From contig NZ_CANMTE010000003.1 in assembly GCF_947500795.1 (NCBI RefSeq), positions 186,001 to 250,000 on the forward strand: DNA of 64,000 nt, read 5' to 3'. A program made the translations under genes and the position numbers. The notes under the pieces are model-generated. The model saw only the letters and a list, made by a program, of their open reading frames with translations. It had not been told where the DNA came from and did no database searches. Every line of letters starts with the position of its first letter. The stretch's first letter is position 1. This stretch comes from an uncultured Gelidibacter sp. GTDB lineage: Bacteria > Bacteroidota > Bacteroidia > Flavobacteriales > Flavobacteriaceae. This document shows positions 1 through 8,913 of the stretch, piece after piece.

Positions 1-167
1 GTTAGAATTATCTTGTCCTATTTTAGGAGTTGGGCATCGTTATGAAATCCATCCTGAATAATAACTGCAGAATATTTATCATTTTCTGTAGCATTACTTG
101 AATCATCCTGAGAAAACAAATAAGTAGCAAATGCCAATGCCGCAAAGCTTAGTATTAGTTTTTTCAT
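1..167 (-). pseudogene. curlin-like secreted protein, 5' part, with apparent frameshift; runs off the window
   Basis: The gene reads leftward from an ATG at 167. It opens with a clear signal peptide (MKKLILSFAALAFATYLFSQ), so the product is exported. The open frame gives 49 residues and then meets a TAG at 18-20. Directly beyond an AAAA run (T run at 21-24 on the plus strand) another frame continues as KIGQDNSN, which together with the preceding DGFHNDAQLL looks like a curlin-type repeat of surface fibre subunits. Restoring one A would join the two frames. The curlin resemblance is pattern recognition only, and either a real frameshift, a sequencing error or an unrelated 49-residue peptide would fit. 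Confidence 0.45.
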
Positions 168-363
168 CTTGATAATTATTGATTAATAGCTCTACGAAGA
201 TATGAAAAATAACCTGCTGATTAACAATATCTAAGACCATATTTTCCTACTTTTTCAGTAATTTCGACTAGATGCATTATTATAAGATGAACTGCATTTT
301 AATTTTTAATAGGATACGTATTTGTACGTATAATTGACTCAAAACAAACCATCTAAAATGCAA

Positions 364-385
364 AAAACCTCTAAAAAGAGGTTTT
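364..385. terminator. bidirectional hairpin terminator after glnN
   Basis: A 9-bp perfect stem (aaaacctct / agaggtttt) with a 4-base loop lies 30 bases past the glnN stop. It carries A/T runs on both arms, so it can end minus-strand glnN transcription. Confidence 0.8.
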
Positions 386-414
386 CTACGATTTATATTT
401 TGCTATCCTTTAAA

Positions 415-2601
415 TTAGTTGGTAAACAATAATTCACGGTATTTTGTCATTGGCCAAATTTCATCATCAACCATTAATTCCAATTTATCACAGTGGTAGC
501 GAATACTATCAAAAAGAGGTTTTACCTTATTGCAGTAATCGTGAGCTTTCTGCTCGAAATCAGTTAAAAGATTAGCCGTTCTTCTTTCATCAGTCATTTT
601 AGTAACATCAGAATTGATAGATGAAATATGTCCTGAAATAGCCTCAATTAAATTCAGCTGCTCTTGAGCGAACTTCTTATACTCTGATCCGTAGATTTCC
701 TTTAACCCAACAACGTTCTTAATCAATCTGTTTTGGTATTGAACCGCAATTGGCACAATATGATTACGAGCAATATCACCAAGCACACGTCCTTCAATTT
801 GAATACGCATCACATAATCTTCCATTTCAATTTCATAGCGTGCTTCAGATTCCACCTTATTCATTACACCCATTTCCTCAAAAAGCGCTATTGCCTTCTT
901 AGAAACCTTAGCTTTCAATGCTTCTGGAGTTGTTCTATGGTTACTAAGTCCACGTTTTTTAGCTTCTTTTTCCCAAGCTTCACCGTATCCGTTGCCTTCA
1001 AATAATATTTTCTTAGAATGTTTGATGTATTCACGTAACACATTAAAGATGGCATCATCCTTTTTCATCTCCTTTTTAAGGATCAATTTATCAACCTCAA
1101 CTTTAAAATCTGTCAATTGTTTTGCAACGATGGTATTTAAAACCGTAATCGGATTTGCACAGTTAGCAGTTGAACCTACAGCTCTAAATTCGAATTTATT
1201 TCCAGTAAAGGCAAAAGGAGACGTTCTATTTCTATCCGTATTATCCAATAATACATCAGGAATTTTACCAACCACATTTAATTTTAGATCTGTTTTCTCT
1301 TCCGGAGATAATTTTCCGTCAGTTACATTTTCCAATTCGTTCAACACGTTGGTCAATTGCTCACCAATAAAAATCGACATAATTGCCGGTGGCGCCTCAT
1401 TTGCTCCTAAACGATGATCGTTACCTGCCGATGCTATAGCCGCACGCAACAACTCCTCATTATCATTAACAGCCTTAATCGTATTGATGAAGAAGGTTAA
1501 AAACTGCAAATTACTCATTGGCGTCTTTCCTGGACCCAATAAATTAACACCAGTATCCGTAGACAAACTCCAGTTGTTATGCTTTCCTGAACCATTTACA
1601 CCTGCAAACGGTTTTTCATGAAACAACACTTTGAAATTGTGACGCTCAGAAACCTTATCCATCACATCCATCAATAGCGAGTTGTGATCTACCGCTAAAT
1701 TAGCTTCATCATATATAGGTGCCAACTCAAATTGGTTTGGAGCAACTTCATTATGCCTTGTCTTAACAGGAATCCCCAACAGCATACATTCGGTCTCCAA
1801 ATCTCTCATAAAAGCCAACGCTCTTGCAGGAATTGATCCGAAGTAATGATCATCCAACTGTTGTCCTTTTGCAGCCGAATGGCCTAATAAGGTACGGCCA
1901 GTCTGCACTATGTCAGGTCTTGACGCCGCCAAGGCACTATCAATTAAAAAATATTCCTGTTCCCAACCCAAAGATGTGTTCACTTTTCTAACATTCTTGT
2001 CAAAATATTTACACACCGCTACTGCCGCAGTATCCATGGCGTATAAAGCTCTTAACAAAGGTGTTTTATAATCTAGCGCTTCACCTGTATAAGAAACAAA
2101 TACTGTTGGAATACATAATGCCGTTCCATATATAAATGCTGGAGAAGTTGGATCCCATGCCGTGTAACCTCGTGCTTCAAAGGTGTTTCTAATACCTCCA
2201 TTTGGAAAGCTTGAAGCATCAGGCTCTTGCTGCACTAATTGAGAACCCCCAAATTTTTCAATTGCCAATCCGTTTCCGATAGTTTCAAAAAAGGCATCAT
2301 GCTTTTCAGCGGTAGAACCTGTTAATGGCTGAAACCAGTGCGTGTAATGCGTAGCGCCTTTAGAAATAGCCCACTCCTTCATTCCTGTAGAAATATGATC
2401 AGCTACTGAACGGTCAATTTTAGTACCGTTTTCAATAGCAGCCATAACACTGTTAAAAGCTTCTTTTGTCAGAAACTGACGCATGGTAGCCTCATTAAAA
2501 ACATTCCTTCCAAAAAGTTCGGAACGCCTTTCCTTTTCTTCAATATGAATCGGTTTTCGATCGAGAGTTTTCTTAATTGCGTGGAAACGTAGAGTTGACA
2601 T
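415..2601 (-). CDS. glnN: glutamine synthetase type III
   Basis: ATP-dependent amidation of glutamate with ammonium, the main nitrogen-assimilation step, in the cytoplasm. The 728-residue length is that of type III enzymes (types I and II are about 450 and 370). The N-terminal part carries the GSIII-specific region. The catalytic half shows WEQEYFLI near residue 212, PNQFELAP near 288 and the nucleotide-binding NGSGKHNNWS near 333. The ATG start is preceded by a good TTG-N18-TACTTTTG promoter, and a terminator follows, so it is probably a single-gene unit. Type III enzymes are typical of Bacteroidota and cyanobacteria. Confidence 0.97.
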   Translation of the reverse strand: MSTLRFHAIKKTLDRKPIHIEEKERRSELFGRNVFNEATMRQFLTKEAFNSVMAAIENGTKIDRSVADHISTGMKEWAISKGATHYTHWFQPLTGSTAEKHDAFFETIGNGLAIEKFGGSQLVQQEPDASSFPNGGIRNTFEARGYTAWDPTSPAFIYGTALCIPTVFVSYTGEALDYKTPLLRALYAMDTAAVAVCKYFDKNVRKVNTSLGWEQEYFLIDSALAASRPDIVQTGRTLLGHSAAKGQQLDDHYFGSIPARALAFMRDLETECMLLGIPVKTRHNEVAPNQFELAPIYDEANLAVDHNSLLMDVMDKVSERHNFKVLFHEKPFAGVNGSGKHNNWSLSTDTGVNLLGPGKTPMSNLQFLTFFINTIKAVNDNEELLRAAIASAGNDHRLGANEAPPAIMSIFIGEQLTNVLNELENVTDGKLSPEEKTDLKLNVVGKIPDVLLDNTDRNRTSPFAFTGNKFEFRAVGSTANCANPITVLNTIVAKQLTDFKVEVDKLILKKEMKKDDAIFNVLREYIKHSKKILFEGNGYGEAWEKEAKKRGLSNHRTTPEALKAKVSKKAIALFEEMGVMNKVESEARYEIEMEDYVMRIQIEGRVLGDIARNHIVPIAVQYQNRLIKNVVGLKEIYGSEYKKFAQEQLNLIEAISGHISSINSDVTKMTDERRTANLLTDFEQKAHDYCNKVKPLFDSIRYHCDKLELMVDDEIWPMTKYRELLFTN

Positions 2602-2629
2602 AATTATGGGTTTTATTAAAATTATGCAA

Positions 2630-2658
2630 CAAAAGTATAAAAAAAGTATTCAACTCAA
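2630..2658 (-). promoter_or_regulatory. glnN promoter
   Basis: Read on the minus strand there is a -33 TTG (2656-2658), an 18-base spacer and a -7 box TACTTTTG (2630-2637), matching the Bacteroidota primary sigma consensus TTG / TAnnTTTG. The glnN start codon is about 28 bases downstream. Confidence 0.75.
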
Positions 2659-2722
2659 CTAACCACCCTAAAAAAAATAGGGTCTGATGATAAAAATTAT
2701 GAGATTCGCAATTATAACCCCT

Positions 2723-3676
2723 CTAATTTTCGATGTAGAAAGCAAGAAATACAAAAATGAGATAGGCCGCTAATAAGATAAAACCTTTCAGTCTCCCTAA
2801 TTCAAGTTTCTTTGGTAAAAAGATCATAGGAATTAATATGAAGGCAAAAGCAATCATCCAAATCATATCACTGCCCAATATTTTAGGATTATTGACTGCA
2901 ATAGGCTGGATAATGGCAGTAATTCCGAGTACGGAAGCGATATTAAAAATATTAGACCCAATTAAGTTCCCTAAAGAAATAGCTTTCTCCTTTTTTAAAG
3001 CTGCAATAACAGATGCTGCCAATTCAGGTACACTCGTCCCAATAGCCACCATCGTTACAGAAATGACACGTTCACTAACGCCAAACGAAAGAGCCATTTC
3101 TTTAGCACCAAAAACCAACCATTCACTTCCATAATAAAGTGCCAAACCACCTATGAGCAGCCAAATAGTAATTTTAAAACCTGAAGTCACCTGCAAAGTA
3201 TCATCAACATCATCAATCTCTACATTGGCTTCTTTCCTTGAACGTTGGATTAACACTATTAGAAAAATTATAATAGAAATCAGTAAGGCCGCACCTTCCC
3301 ATCGGTCCAGCACATTACCACTCTGTAACATAAAATAGAGCACAATGGAGAGCAACATCATCATTGGCCAATTGAGTTTATAGAAATTCTTATCCACTCC
3401 TAATGGCGAAATCAGCGCCGTTATCCCCAATACCAATCCAATATTAGCAATGTTTGAACCTATAACGTTTCCTAAGGAAATATCTGACGATCCATCCAAT
3501 GCCGCCTGTAAACTCACCAAAAGCTCTGGAGCCGAAGTCGCAAAAGACACCACGGTCATACCAATAACCAACTTGGAAATATTGAATTTAAATGATAGCG
3601 CTACTGAAGAGCGCACTAAAAACTCACCACCTACAACCAAGAGAATTAATCCTAAAATGACCCAAACAAAACTCAT
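2723..3676 (-). CDS. CaCA-family calcium/sodium antiporter
   Basis: Inner-membrane cation exchanger of 317 residues, probably Ca2+ against Na+ or H+. The two inverted alpha-repeats of the CaCA superfamily are visible: residues 43-83 (SAPELL ... GNVIGSNIANIG) and 211-251 (SVPELA ... GNLIGSNIFNIA), separated by an acidic cytoplasmic loop around 150-160. About ten hydrophobic segments are present. I start it at the ATG at 3676, because the frame upstream opens only with a GTG and adds a charged segment before the first membrane helix. It resembles YrbG/K+-dependent exchangers; the ions cannot be read from sequence. Confidence 0.9.
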   Translation of the reverse strand: MSFVWVILGLILLVVGGEFLVRSSVALSFKFNISKLVIGMTVVSFATSAPELLVSLQAALDGSSDISLGNVIGSNIANIGLVLGITALISPLGVDKNFYKLNWPMMMLLSIVLYFMLQSGNVLDRWEGAALLISIIIFLIVLIQRSRKEANVEIDDVDDTLQVTSGFKITIWLLIGGLALYYGSEWLVFGAKEMALSFGVSERVISVTMVAIGTSVPELAASVIAALKKEKAISLGNLIGSNIFNIASVLGITAIIQPIAVNNPKILGSDMIWMIAFAFILIPMIFLPKKLELGRLKGFILLAAYLIFVFLAFYIEN

Positions 3677-3856
3677 AATTATTTTTTTTTGCGAAGATAC
3701 TATATTCACATTATGTGTAAAGGATTATGGATTATGAATCTTGAAATTATTGAACCAAGGCCATAAATCACTTGATAAAACTAATTAGTGTCAACATGAT
3801 AGAAAATCAACAATAAAAAAGGAATCCTTATATTACACCTATAAAATTCGAACCTT

Positions 3857-4858
3857 ATGAATATTAGGAAATACAGCATTATTGTTTCTTTATTGGTGGC
3901 ATTCACGTTTAACAATGAAACAATTGCCCAGAAAACTTCAACTAACGACTCAGCATCTACTCTAAATAATAAGGACAACATTTTAAAATTTGTTGTTACA
4001 AAAGATACTAAGGACAAACAGTTGAATTTTATAACGGAGAAGCTTTCCGAAAAAGGTGCTACTATTACTTTCAAAGATATCGAACGCAATGCCAAGAATG
4101 AAATTACTGGCATCGAAATCAACTATGACTTCAACAGCAAAGTCGGCACCTATTCTAAAAAGCTATCGCAGGTAATTCCATCCATAGAGATTTCGATCAA
4201 TCCATCACAGAAGATGATTAACATCGAACACCAAACCTCAGGATTGAGTCAAACTATAGACATTGAAATTAATAAAAATGAAGACACCGATTTGTCAACG
4301 CCCAATTCCAGCTCCAAAGCGGATTCCTTCCTCATCCTTGCAAACAAAATCAACGCCAATAGCACAAGCAAGGACACAATGTTCATTCAAAACACAACAG
4401 ATAAAGTCAATTTTATCCACACCATTGATGACGATGGCAAAACTAAGGCAATAAGAAAAACAGATCACAAAGAACAGATTTTCAACGATGAGGGAAAAAA
4501 TCCATTAATCATTTTAAACGATAAAGAAATCTCAAGCGAAGCAATGCGCACTATAGACCCAAATACAATTGAATCTATAACCGTTTTAAAAAATGAGAAT
4601 GCTACGAAAAGCTATGGCCAAAAAGGTAAAAACGGCGTGATTATCATAAATCTTAAAAACACAGCTTCAACTTCTGAATCAGCAAAACAACCCTTATACA
4701 TTTTAGAAGGAAAAGAAATTACCAAAACAGAAATGGAAGCTATTAGCCCAGACGACATCGAATCTGTTGCTGTTTTAAAAGACAAAGCTGCTACCGCTAA
4801 ATATGGCACTAAGGGTGAAAATGGTGTAATCATTATTAAGACAAAAAAGAAAAACTAG
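3857..4858 (+). CDS. secreted protein with M56-type C-terminal region and two TonB-plug-like repeats
   Basis: A 333-residue protein with an N-terminal signal peptide ending near residue 24. Residues about 40-100 (VVTKDTKDKQLNFITEKL ... GITGIEINY-like) resemble the periplasmic tail that follows the M56/BlaR1 peptidase domain in Bacteroidota. Two direct repeats follow, residues 216-267 and 279-331, each of the form PL.IL..KEI...M..I.P..IES..VLK...A...YG.KG.NGVIII, like the start of a TonB-dependent receptor plug. No peptidase domain, membrane anchor or barrel is present, so it looks like a stand-alone tail of a BlaR1-like sensor. Function unknown. A strong terminator follows. Confidence 0.75.
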   Translation: MNIRKYSIIVSLLVAFTFNNETIAQKTSTNDSASTLNNKDNILKFVVTKDTKDKQLNFITEKLSEKGATITFKDIERNAKNEITGIEINYDFNSKVGTYSKKLSQVIPSIEISINPSQKMINIEHQTSGLSQTIDIEINKNEDTDLSTPNSSSKADSFLILANKINANSTSKDTMFIQNTTDKVNFIHTIDDDGKTKAIRKTDHKEQIFNDEGKNPLIILNDKEISSEAMRTIDPNTIESITVLKNENATKSYGQKGKNGVIIINLKNTASTSESAKQPLYILEGKEITKTEMEAISPDDIESVAVLKDKAATAKYGTKGENGVIIIKTKKKN

Positions 4859-4879
4859 ACTTTTTCGACCTTATAGTTT

Positions 4880-4931
4880 AAAGCGGAGCGGAAACATCAA
4901 TCAATTTGAAATGATGGTTCCGCTCCGCTTT
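4880..4931 (+). terminator. long hairpin terminator
   Basis: A perfect 14-bp GC-containing stem (4880-4893 with 4918-4931) with a further catca/tgatg inner helix, followed by a T-rich run at 4935-4940. It ends the gene at 3857-4858. Confidence 0.85.
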
Positions 4932-4940
4932 TGCTTTTTT

Positions 4941-5453
4941 AGACCTCCAATTGATCACCGTTGCTTTCTAAAAAAAAGATGAACTCCCTGTTTTATATCA
5001 AATTTCAGATAAAAATCACCTTAGAAATCCAAAACCAGTCAAATTCAACCCTTAAGATATTACGAAACATAACTTTAATGCAGCTTTAACCTTACGATTT
5101 AAAACAATATTATAGATAACACTTCAAAATTCAAAATATATCCGATTTTTTTAGTTATAAAACCGAAGTCAAATTCACTAATAATGACCTCAGCATTTGG
5201 ATAATAATTCACAAATCATATATCTTCAAAAGACAATTGCAATTATACACTATATATGAACCTTCTAAATGCTACGCTCATGATCACAATTGTCAAAATT
5301 ATAATCGATATTATTTTCTCGATTCAGTAAAAGATAACACTAAGTCAAACTCAGTTCTAGAATGAGTTTAAACTTAGTTTCACCATTAGTCCTAAAGAAT
5401 TAATTTTAACACATTTAATTTTTATCTTTGTCGTTAACTCAATTAGGATCTTC
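4941..5453. other. AT-rich intergenic region with a nested inverted repeat
   Basis: No convincing gene is seen here. A nested inverted repeat occupies 5339-5378: outer arms actaagt/acttagt (5339-5345, 5372-5378) and inner arms aaactca/tgagttt (5347-5353, 5363-5369). It lies upstream of the -7 box at 5423, so it is more likely a DNA site or a weak terminator than a leader structure. Confidence 0.5.
5423..5430 (+). promoter_or_regulatory. -7 promoter box for the 50-residue protein gene
   Basis: TATCTTTG matches TAnnTTTG exactly and lies 23 bases before the ATG at 5454. No clear -33 TTG is found at the usual distance. Confidence 0.5.
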
Positions 5454-5606
5454 ATGAAAAAAAACTTCTTCAAATTTTTGGCAAAGATCAACAAAGCAGT
5501 ACTTCCAAGCTATTCAAAAAGAAGGCTCGACCTTTCTAAAGCATCAAAGTTAGAAATGGCCATTATTGGTTGGCGCGTTTATGTTACCAAACAAGCCATC
5601 GATTAA
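5454..5606 (+). CDS. conserved small basic protein of Flavobacteriaceae (50 residues)
   Basis: A short gene of 50 codons. The product starts MKKNFFKFLAKINKAVLPS and ends in a hydrophobic/aromatic stretch (MAIIGWRVYVTKQAID), with many lysines between. Peptides of this type occur throughout Flavobacteriaceae and are, as I recall, often labelled SsrA-binding protein in databases, although they are far shorter than SmpB (about 150 residues) and show none of its fold. Its own -7 box, and a separate promoter for the next gene, support it being a real gene. Function unknown; a membrane-associated or nucleic-acid-binding peptide is possible. Confidence 0.75.
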   Translation: MKKNFFKFLAKINKAVLPSYSKRRLDLSKASKLEMAIIGWRVYVTKQAID

Positions 5607-5626
5607 AACCTAAACCCATCTACATT

Positions 5627-5653
5627 TTGCCGTTATATTTTCTGCTATCTTTG
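5627..5653 (+). promoter_or_regulatory. promoter of the DEAD-box helicase gene
   Basis: TTG (5627-5629, within TTTTG) and TATCTTTG (5646-5653) with a 16-base spacer, ending 16 bases before the ATG at 5670. The spacer is slightly short against the usual 17-20. Confidence 0.6.
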
Positions 5654-5669
5654 TAGAAAATATTTAAGA

Positions 5670-6911
5670 ATGTCATTTAAGGACTTACAGCTCAACAAAC
5701 CCATTTTAAAGGCAGTAGCCGAATCAGGTTACGAAACTCCAACCTTAGTACAAGAACAAACAATCCCGTTAGTTTTAGCAGGAAAAGATGTGATTGCCTC
5801 CGCCCAAACCGGGACTGGAAAAACAGCTGCCTTTGCCCTACCCATTTTGCAACGTCTTTTTGACAAACAGGAAGGGTCTAAAAAAGGTAAAAAAATTAGA
5901 GCGCTTATTATTAGTCCTACTAGAGAACTGGCGATTCAAATTGCCCAAAATTTCAAAACTTACAGCACGCACACCAATTTGCAAACCATGGTTGTTTTTG
6001 GCGGTGCTTCTATTGAGCCGCAAATTGATCTGCTTAAAAAAGGAGTAGATATTGTAATTGCAACTCCAGGACGTTTGTTGGATTTACACAAACAAGATCA
6101 AATCAATTTAGATTATGTTGAAACCTTGGTATTGGACGAGGCTGATTTGATGCTCGATATGGGATTTATTGATGAAGTCACCAAAATTGTTCGGTTATGT
6201 CCGGAAGACAAACAAACCTTGTTGTTTTCAGCAACCATGCCTTTTAAAGTGGAACAATTGGCCAATTCGATTCTAAAATCTCCAGAGCGCGTTGAAGTCA
6301 CCCCAACCTCATCGGCAGCCAAAAATGTGAGTCAAGTTCTTTATTACGTTCCAAAACAAAATAAAATTGAGCTCTGTCTCCATTTATTAAGAAACACCAT
6401 AAAAGGAAATATTTTAATATTTAGAAGGACTAAATTCGGCGTAGAAAAACTGGAACAAACACTACTTAAAAACGGGTTTAAAGTAGAAAGTTTTCATGGT
6501 GATAAAACACAAAGCGACCGTCAGGCCGCTTTAGGTAAATTCAAACATGGCCAAGCAAATATTCTTATTGCTACAGATGTTGCCGCACGAGGAATTGATA
6601 TTGATGCATTGGATGCCGTTGTCAATTTTGACATGCCCAACGTTCCTGAAACCTATGTTCACCGTATAGGACGAACAGGTCGTGCTGAACATTTTGGAAG
6701 CTCTTTTTCGTTTTGCTCGGCAGATGAAAAGCCTTATGTTAAAAGTATTCAGCAATTAATTAATACTCAAATTCCGGTAGAGAACGATCATCCTTATCCT
6801 CTTGATCCGCAAGCGAAACCAATAATCCACACGTCTAAAAAAACGGGCAGCAAGCATAAAAAAGGCCGTAAAGGTCAAGGCTCAAAAAGCAAGAAGAAAC
6901 GTTGGTATTAA
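5670..6911 (+). CDS. DEAD-box ATP-dependent RNA helicase (RhlE-like)
   Basis: Cytoplasmic RNA unwinding enzyme of 413 residues. All core motifs are present in order: Q motif (LVQEQ, about 27), Walker A AQTGTGKT (45-52), PTRELA, TPGRLLD, DEAD (from residue 156), SAT, ATDVAARGID and HRIGRTGR (about 330). A lysine/glycine-rich basic tail after residue 380 probably adds RNA affinity. The type is usual for ribosome assembly or cold adaptation. The next gene starts 49 bases downstream with no terminator between, so the two may be co-transcribed. Confidence 0.95.
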   Translation: MSFKDLQLNKPILKAVAESGYETPTLVQEQTIPLVLAGKDVIASAQTGTGKTAAFALPILQRLFDKQEGSKKGKKIRALIISPTRELAIQIAQNFKTYSTHTNLQTMVVFGGASIEPQIDLLKKGVDIVIATPGRLLDLHKQDQINLDYVETLVLDEADLMLDMGFIDEVTKIVRLCPEDKQTLLFSATMPFKVEQLANSILKSPERVEVTPTSSAAKNVSQVLYYVPKQNKIELCLHLLRNTIKGNILIFRRTKFGVEKLEQTLLKNGFKVESFHGDKTQSDRQAALGKFKHGQANILIATDVAARGIDIDALDAVVNFDMPNVPETYVHRIGRTGRAEHFGSSFSFCSADEKPYVKSIQQLINTQIPVENDHPYPLDPQAKPIIHTSKKTGSKHKKGRKGQGSKSKKKRWY

Positions 6912-6960
6912 AAGTAATTAGTTTGTAGCCGGAAGGATAAATCTTTAACGTTACCTTGTT

Positions 6961-7287
6961 ATGAATTGGATTCTATTAATCATAGCCGGCTTATTTGAAG
7001 TTGGATTTGCCGCCTGCCTTGGCAAAGCGAAAGAAACCTCAGGCGCTACAGCCACTTGGTGGTACATCGGTTTTTTGGTCTGCTTGGCCATTAGCATGAT
7101 TCTTTTGGTAAAAGCGACAAAAACCCTCCCAATTGGCACCGCATATGCCGTATGGACAGGCATTGGAGCGGTAGGTACTGTGCTGGTAGGCATATTTATA
7201 TTTAAAGAATCGGCAGAATTTTGGCGTGTTTTTTTCTTGGCAACGCTTATTCTCTCAATCGTCGGATTGAAATTTGTCTCCAACTAA
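6961..7287 (+). CDS. SMR-family transporter, guanidinium exporter (Gdx/SugE) type
   Basis: A 108-residue, four-helix inner-membrane protein that works as a dual-topology dimer. The essential membrane glutamate is E13 (AGLFEVGFA). The segment KTLPIGTAYAVWTGIGAVG is characteristic of the Gdx/SugE branch, not of EmrE-type multidrug pumps, so guanidinium export coupled to protons is the best guess. The usual Trp after the glutamate is replaced by Phe. No guanidine riboswitch was recognised upstream. A strong terminator follows. Confidence 0.85.
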   Translation: MNWILLIIAGLFEVGFAACLGKAKETSGATATWWYIGFLVCLAISMILLVKATKTLPIGTAYAVWTGIGAVGTVLVGIFIFKESAEFWRVFFLATLILSIVGLKFVSN

Positions 7288-7352
7288 CAGAATTCTCCAC
7301 TTTCACAAAACGACATCAACTCTAAGTTTTGCGTTTAAAACGTATATCCATT

Positions 7353-7384
7353 AAACGGTTAACATTTTGTTGGCCGTTTTTTTT
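7353..7384 (+). terminator. hairpin terminator after the SMR gene
   Basis: A 12-bp stem (7353-7364 with 7368-7379, two G-U pairs) with a 3-base loop followed by a T run. Confidence 0.85.
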
Positions 7385-7499
7385 ATTAATAACTGTATCT
7401 TTAAAGTCTTGAATACCGATTTATTACCCTCAATAATAAAATTGAAATTCATTTTTAGCAGCATTTAAGCTGAAACAATAAAACATACAACAGGATTCG

Positions 7500-8498
7500 A
7501 TGGCTGTACTCCAAATTACTTTTAAATCTACACTCACTTTATTAACCTTGTTTTTTGTGACTTTTAGTTTTTCACAAACAACCATAATCGATGCACAATC
7601 ACAATATCCGGTGTCTTATGCAACCGTATCTTTCAACAATGGCAATGGATTGTTTGCAAATGATGAAGGCGAATTCACCTTCACCAGACAACTATATCCA
7701 GACATTGACACCCTTTATATTTCTGCGTTAGGCTATAAAGAGTTGAAAATAGCAACGTTGAACCTGCCAAAAATCATACCAATGCAAACCGAAACGAATG
7801 CTTTAGATGAAGTCCTGATCTCAGCAAAAATCGATCGTAAGTTTAAGGTAGAAGACATCAAACCTTATTTAGATGATGATTATTACCATTGTTGGCTGCC
7901 AACCATAGAATCTGAAATCGCGGTGTACTTCAACAATGCTGATGAAGCTCTGAAAAAAATCACCAAAGTTCATTTTCCTGTCACTCTAGAGTCTAAAGAT
8001 TGGGAAAAACGAAAACGTTCCAATGCAGATAAAAAGCCATTTTCAACCTTATTTAAAGTGAAGTTTTACAACAATGAAAACGGGTATCCTGGCAAAGAGC
8101 TCATCTATAAAACACTTGTAGTTAGGGCGACAGAAAAAGGTGGAGATGCTGTTGTTTTTGACGTGTCAGAGGAAGATATTTTCATTCCAGAAAACGGTGT
8201 CTTTGTTTCACTTCAAGTGTTAGGGTATACTGATGAAAATGGAAAACTACTATCAAATAAGAAATACAAGGAAATTAAATCTAGAGATGGTAGTGTCGTA
8301 AAAATTCCAACAAATTTCAGGCCTCTGCTTCCTTTTACAGATGAAATATCTGAAAACAGAACTTTTATAAAACGTGTGTTTGTCAATGGCAACAAATGGA
8401 CGCGATTCGAAAAAGGAAGCGATTTCCAATCCACTTTATTACAAAACGGACTCAACAATTACGGAATGGGATTAACCTATAACGTTTATAAAGACTAA
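7500..8498 (+). CDS. secreted protein with carboxypeptidase-D regulatory-like domain
   Basis: A 332-residue exported protein. Residues 1-26 form a signal peptide ending in FSFSQ. Residues about 28-100 are a carboxypeptidase-regulatory-like beta-sandwich (PVSYATVSFNNGNG ... GEFTF ... YISALGYKEL), the domain often found at the start of Bacteroidota surface proteins. The remainder is not recognised. The next gene begins 5 bases after the stop, so they are probably one transcript. No catalytic motif is visible; a periplasmic or outer-surface role is inferred. Confidence 0.75.
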   Translation: MAVLQITFKSTLTLLTLFFVTFSFSQTTIIDAQSQYPVSYATVSFNNGNGLFANDEGEFTFTRQLYPDIDTLYISALGYKELKIATLNLPKIIPMQTETNALDEVLISAKIDRKFKVEDIKPYLDDDYYHCWLPTIESEIAVYFNNADEALKKITKVHFPVTLESKDWEKRKRSNADKKPFSTLFKVKFYNNENGYPGKELIYKTLVVRATEKGGDAVVFDVSEEDIFIPENGVFVSLQVLGYTDENGKLLSNKKYKEIKSRDGSVVKIPTNFRPLLPFTDEISENRTFIKRVFVNGNKWTRFEKGSDFQSTLLQNGLNNYGMGLTYNVYKD

Positions 8499-8503
8499 AT
8501 TTT

Positions 8504-8863
8504 ATGACCTACCCTTGGCATCTTTATCTTATGGCAGCAATGTATATTCTTGCTGGAATGATGCATTTTATAAGACCTAAAATGTACCTGCGCATCATGC
8601 CAAGATATTTACCTAACCCTAAACTTTTGGTTACTTTAAGTGGTGTCGCAGAAATCATGTTAGGCGTTGGTCTCTGTTTCCCAGCCTCAAAAAATGTTGC
8701 CATTTCTGGAATTATCGCCATGCTTACCGTTTTTTTATTAGTGCATTTTTACATGTTGTCCAGCAAAAAAGCGGGCGCAGGCATTCCACAATGGGTATTA
8801 CTCCTACGCATCCCCTTACAATTTGCGTTAATGTATTGGGCCTATTGGTATTTACAGCTTTAA
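8504..8863 (+). CDS. DoxX-like small membrane protein
   Basis: A 119-residue integral membrane protein with four predicted helices. The start (YLMAAMYILAGMMHFIRP) and the middle (VTLSGVAEIMLGVGL) match the DoxX/DoxD-like family pattern. The molecular role is not established; relatives are linked to redox stress or quinone metabolism. It is 5 bases downstream of the preceding secreted-protein gene. Confidence 0.8.
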   Translation: MTYPWHLYLMAAMYILAGMMHFIRPKMYLRIMPRYLPNPKLLVTLSGVAEIMLGVGLCFPASKNVAISGIIAMLTVFLLVHFYMLSSKKAGAGIPQWVLLLRIPLQFALMYWAYWYLQL

Positions 8864-8913
8864 TTTCTTCAATTAAAATAGTAACTTCGAAAACTTATTA
8901 CTAAAATATTCAT

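Noticed and set aside
5339-5378. Riboswitch or structured leader before the 50-residue protein gene
   Set aside because: The inverted repeat lies upstream of the -7 box at 5423, so it would not be part of that transcript, and it matches no riboswitch I know.
6961-7287. SMR protein as a quaternary-ammonium/multidrug pump
   Set aside because: The WTGIGAVG and KTLPIGTAYA segments belong to the Gdx/SugE guanidinium branch, not to EmrE/Qac.
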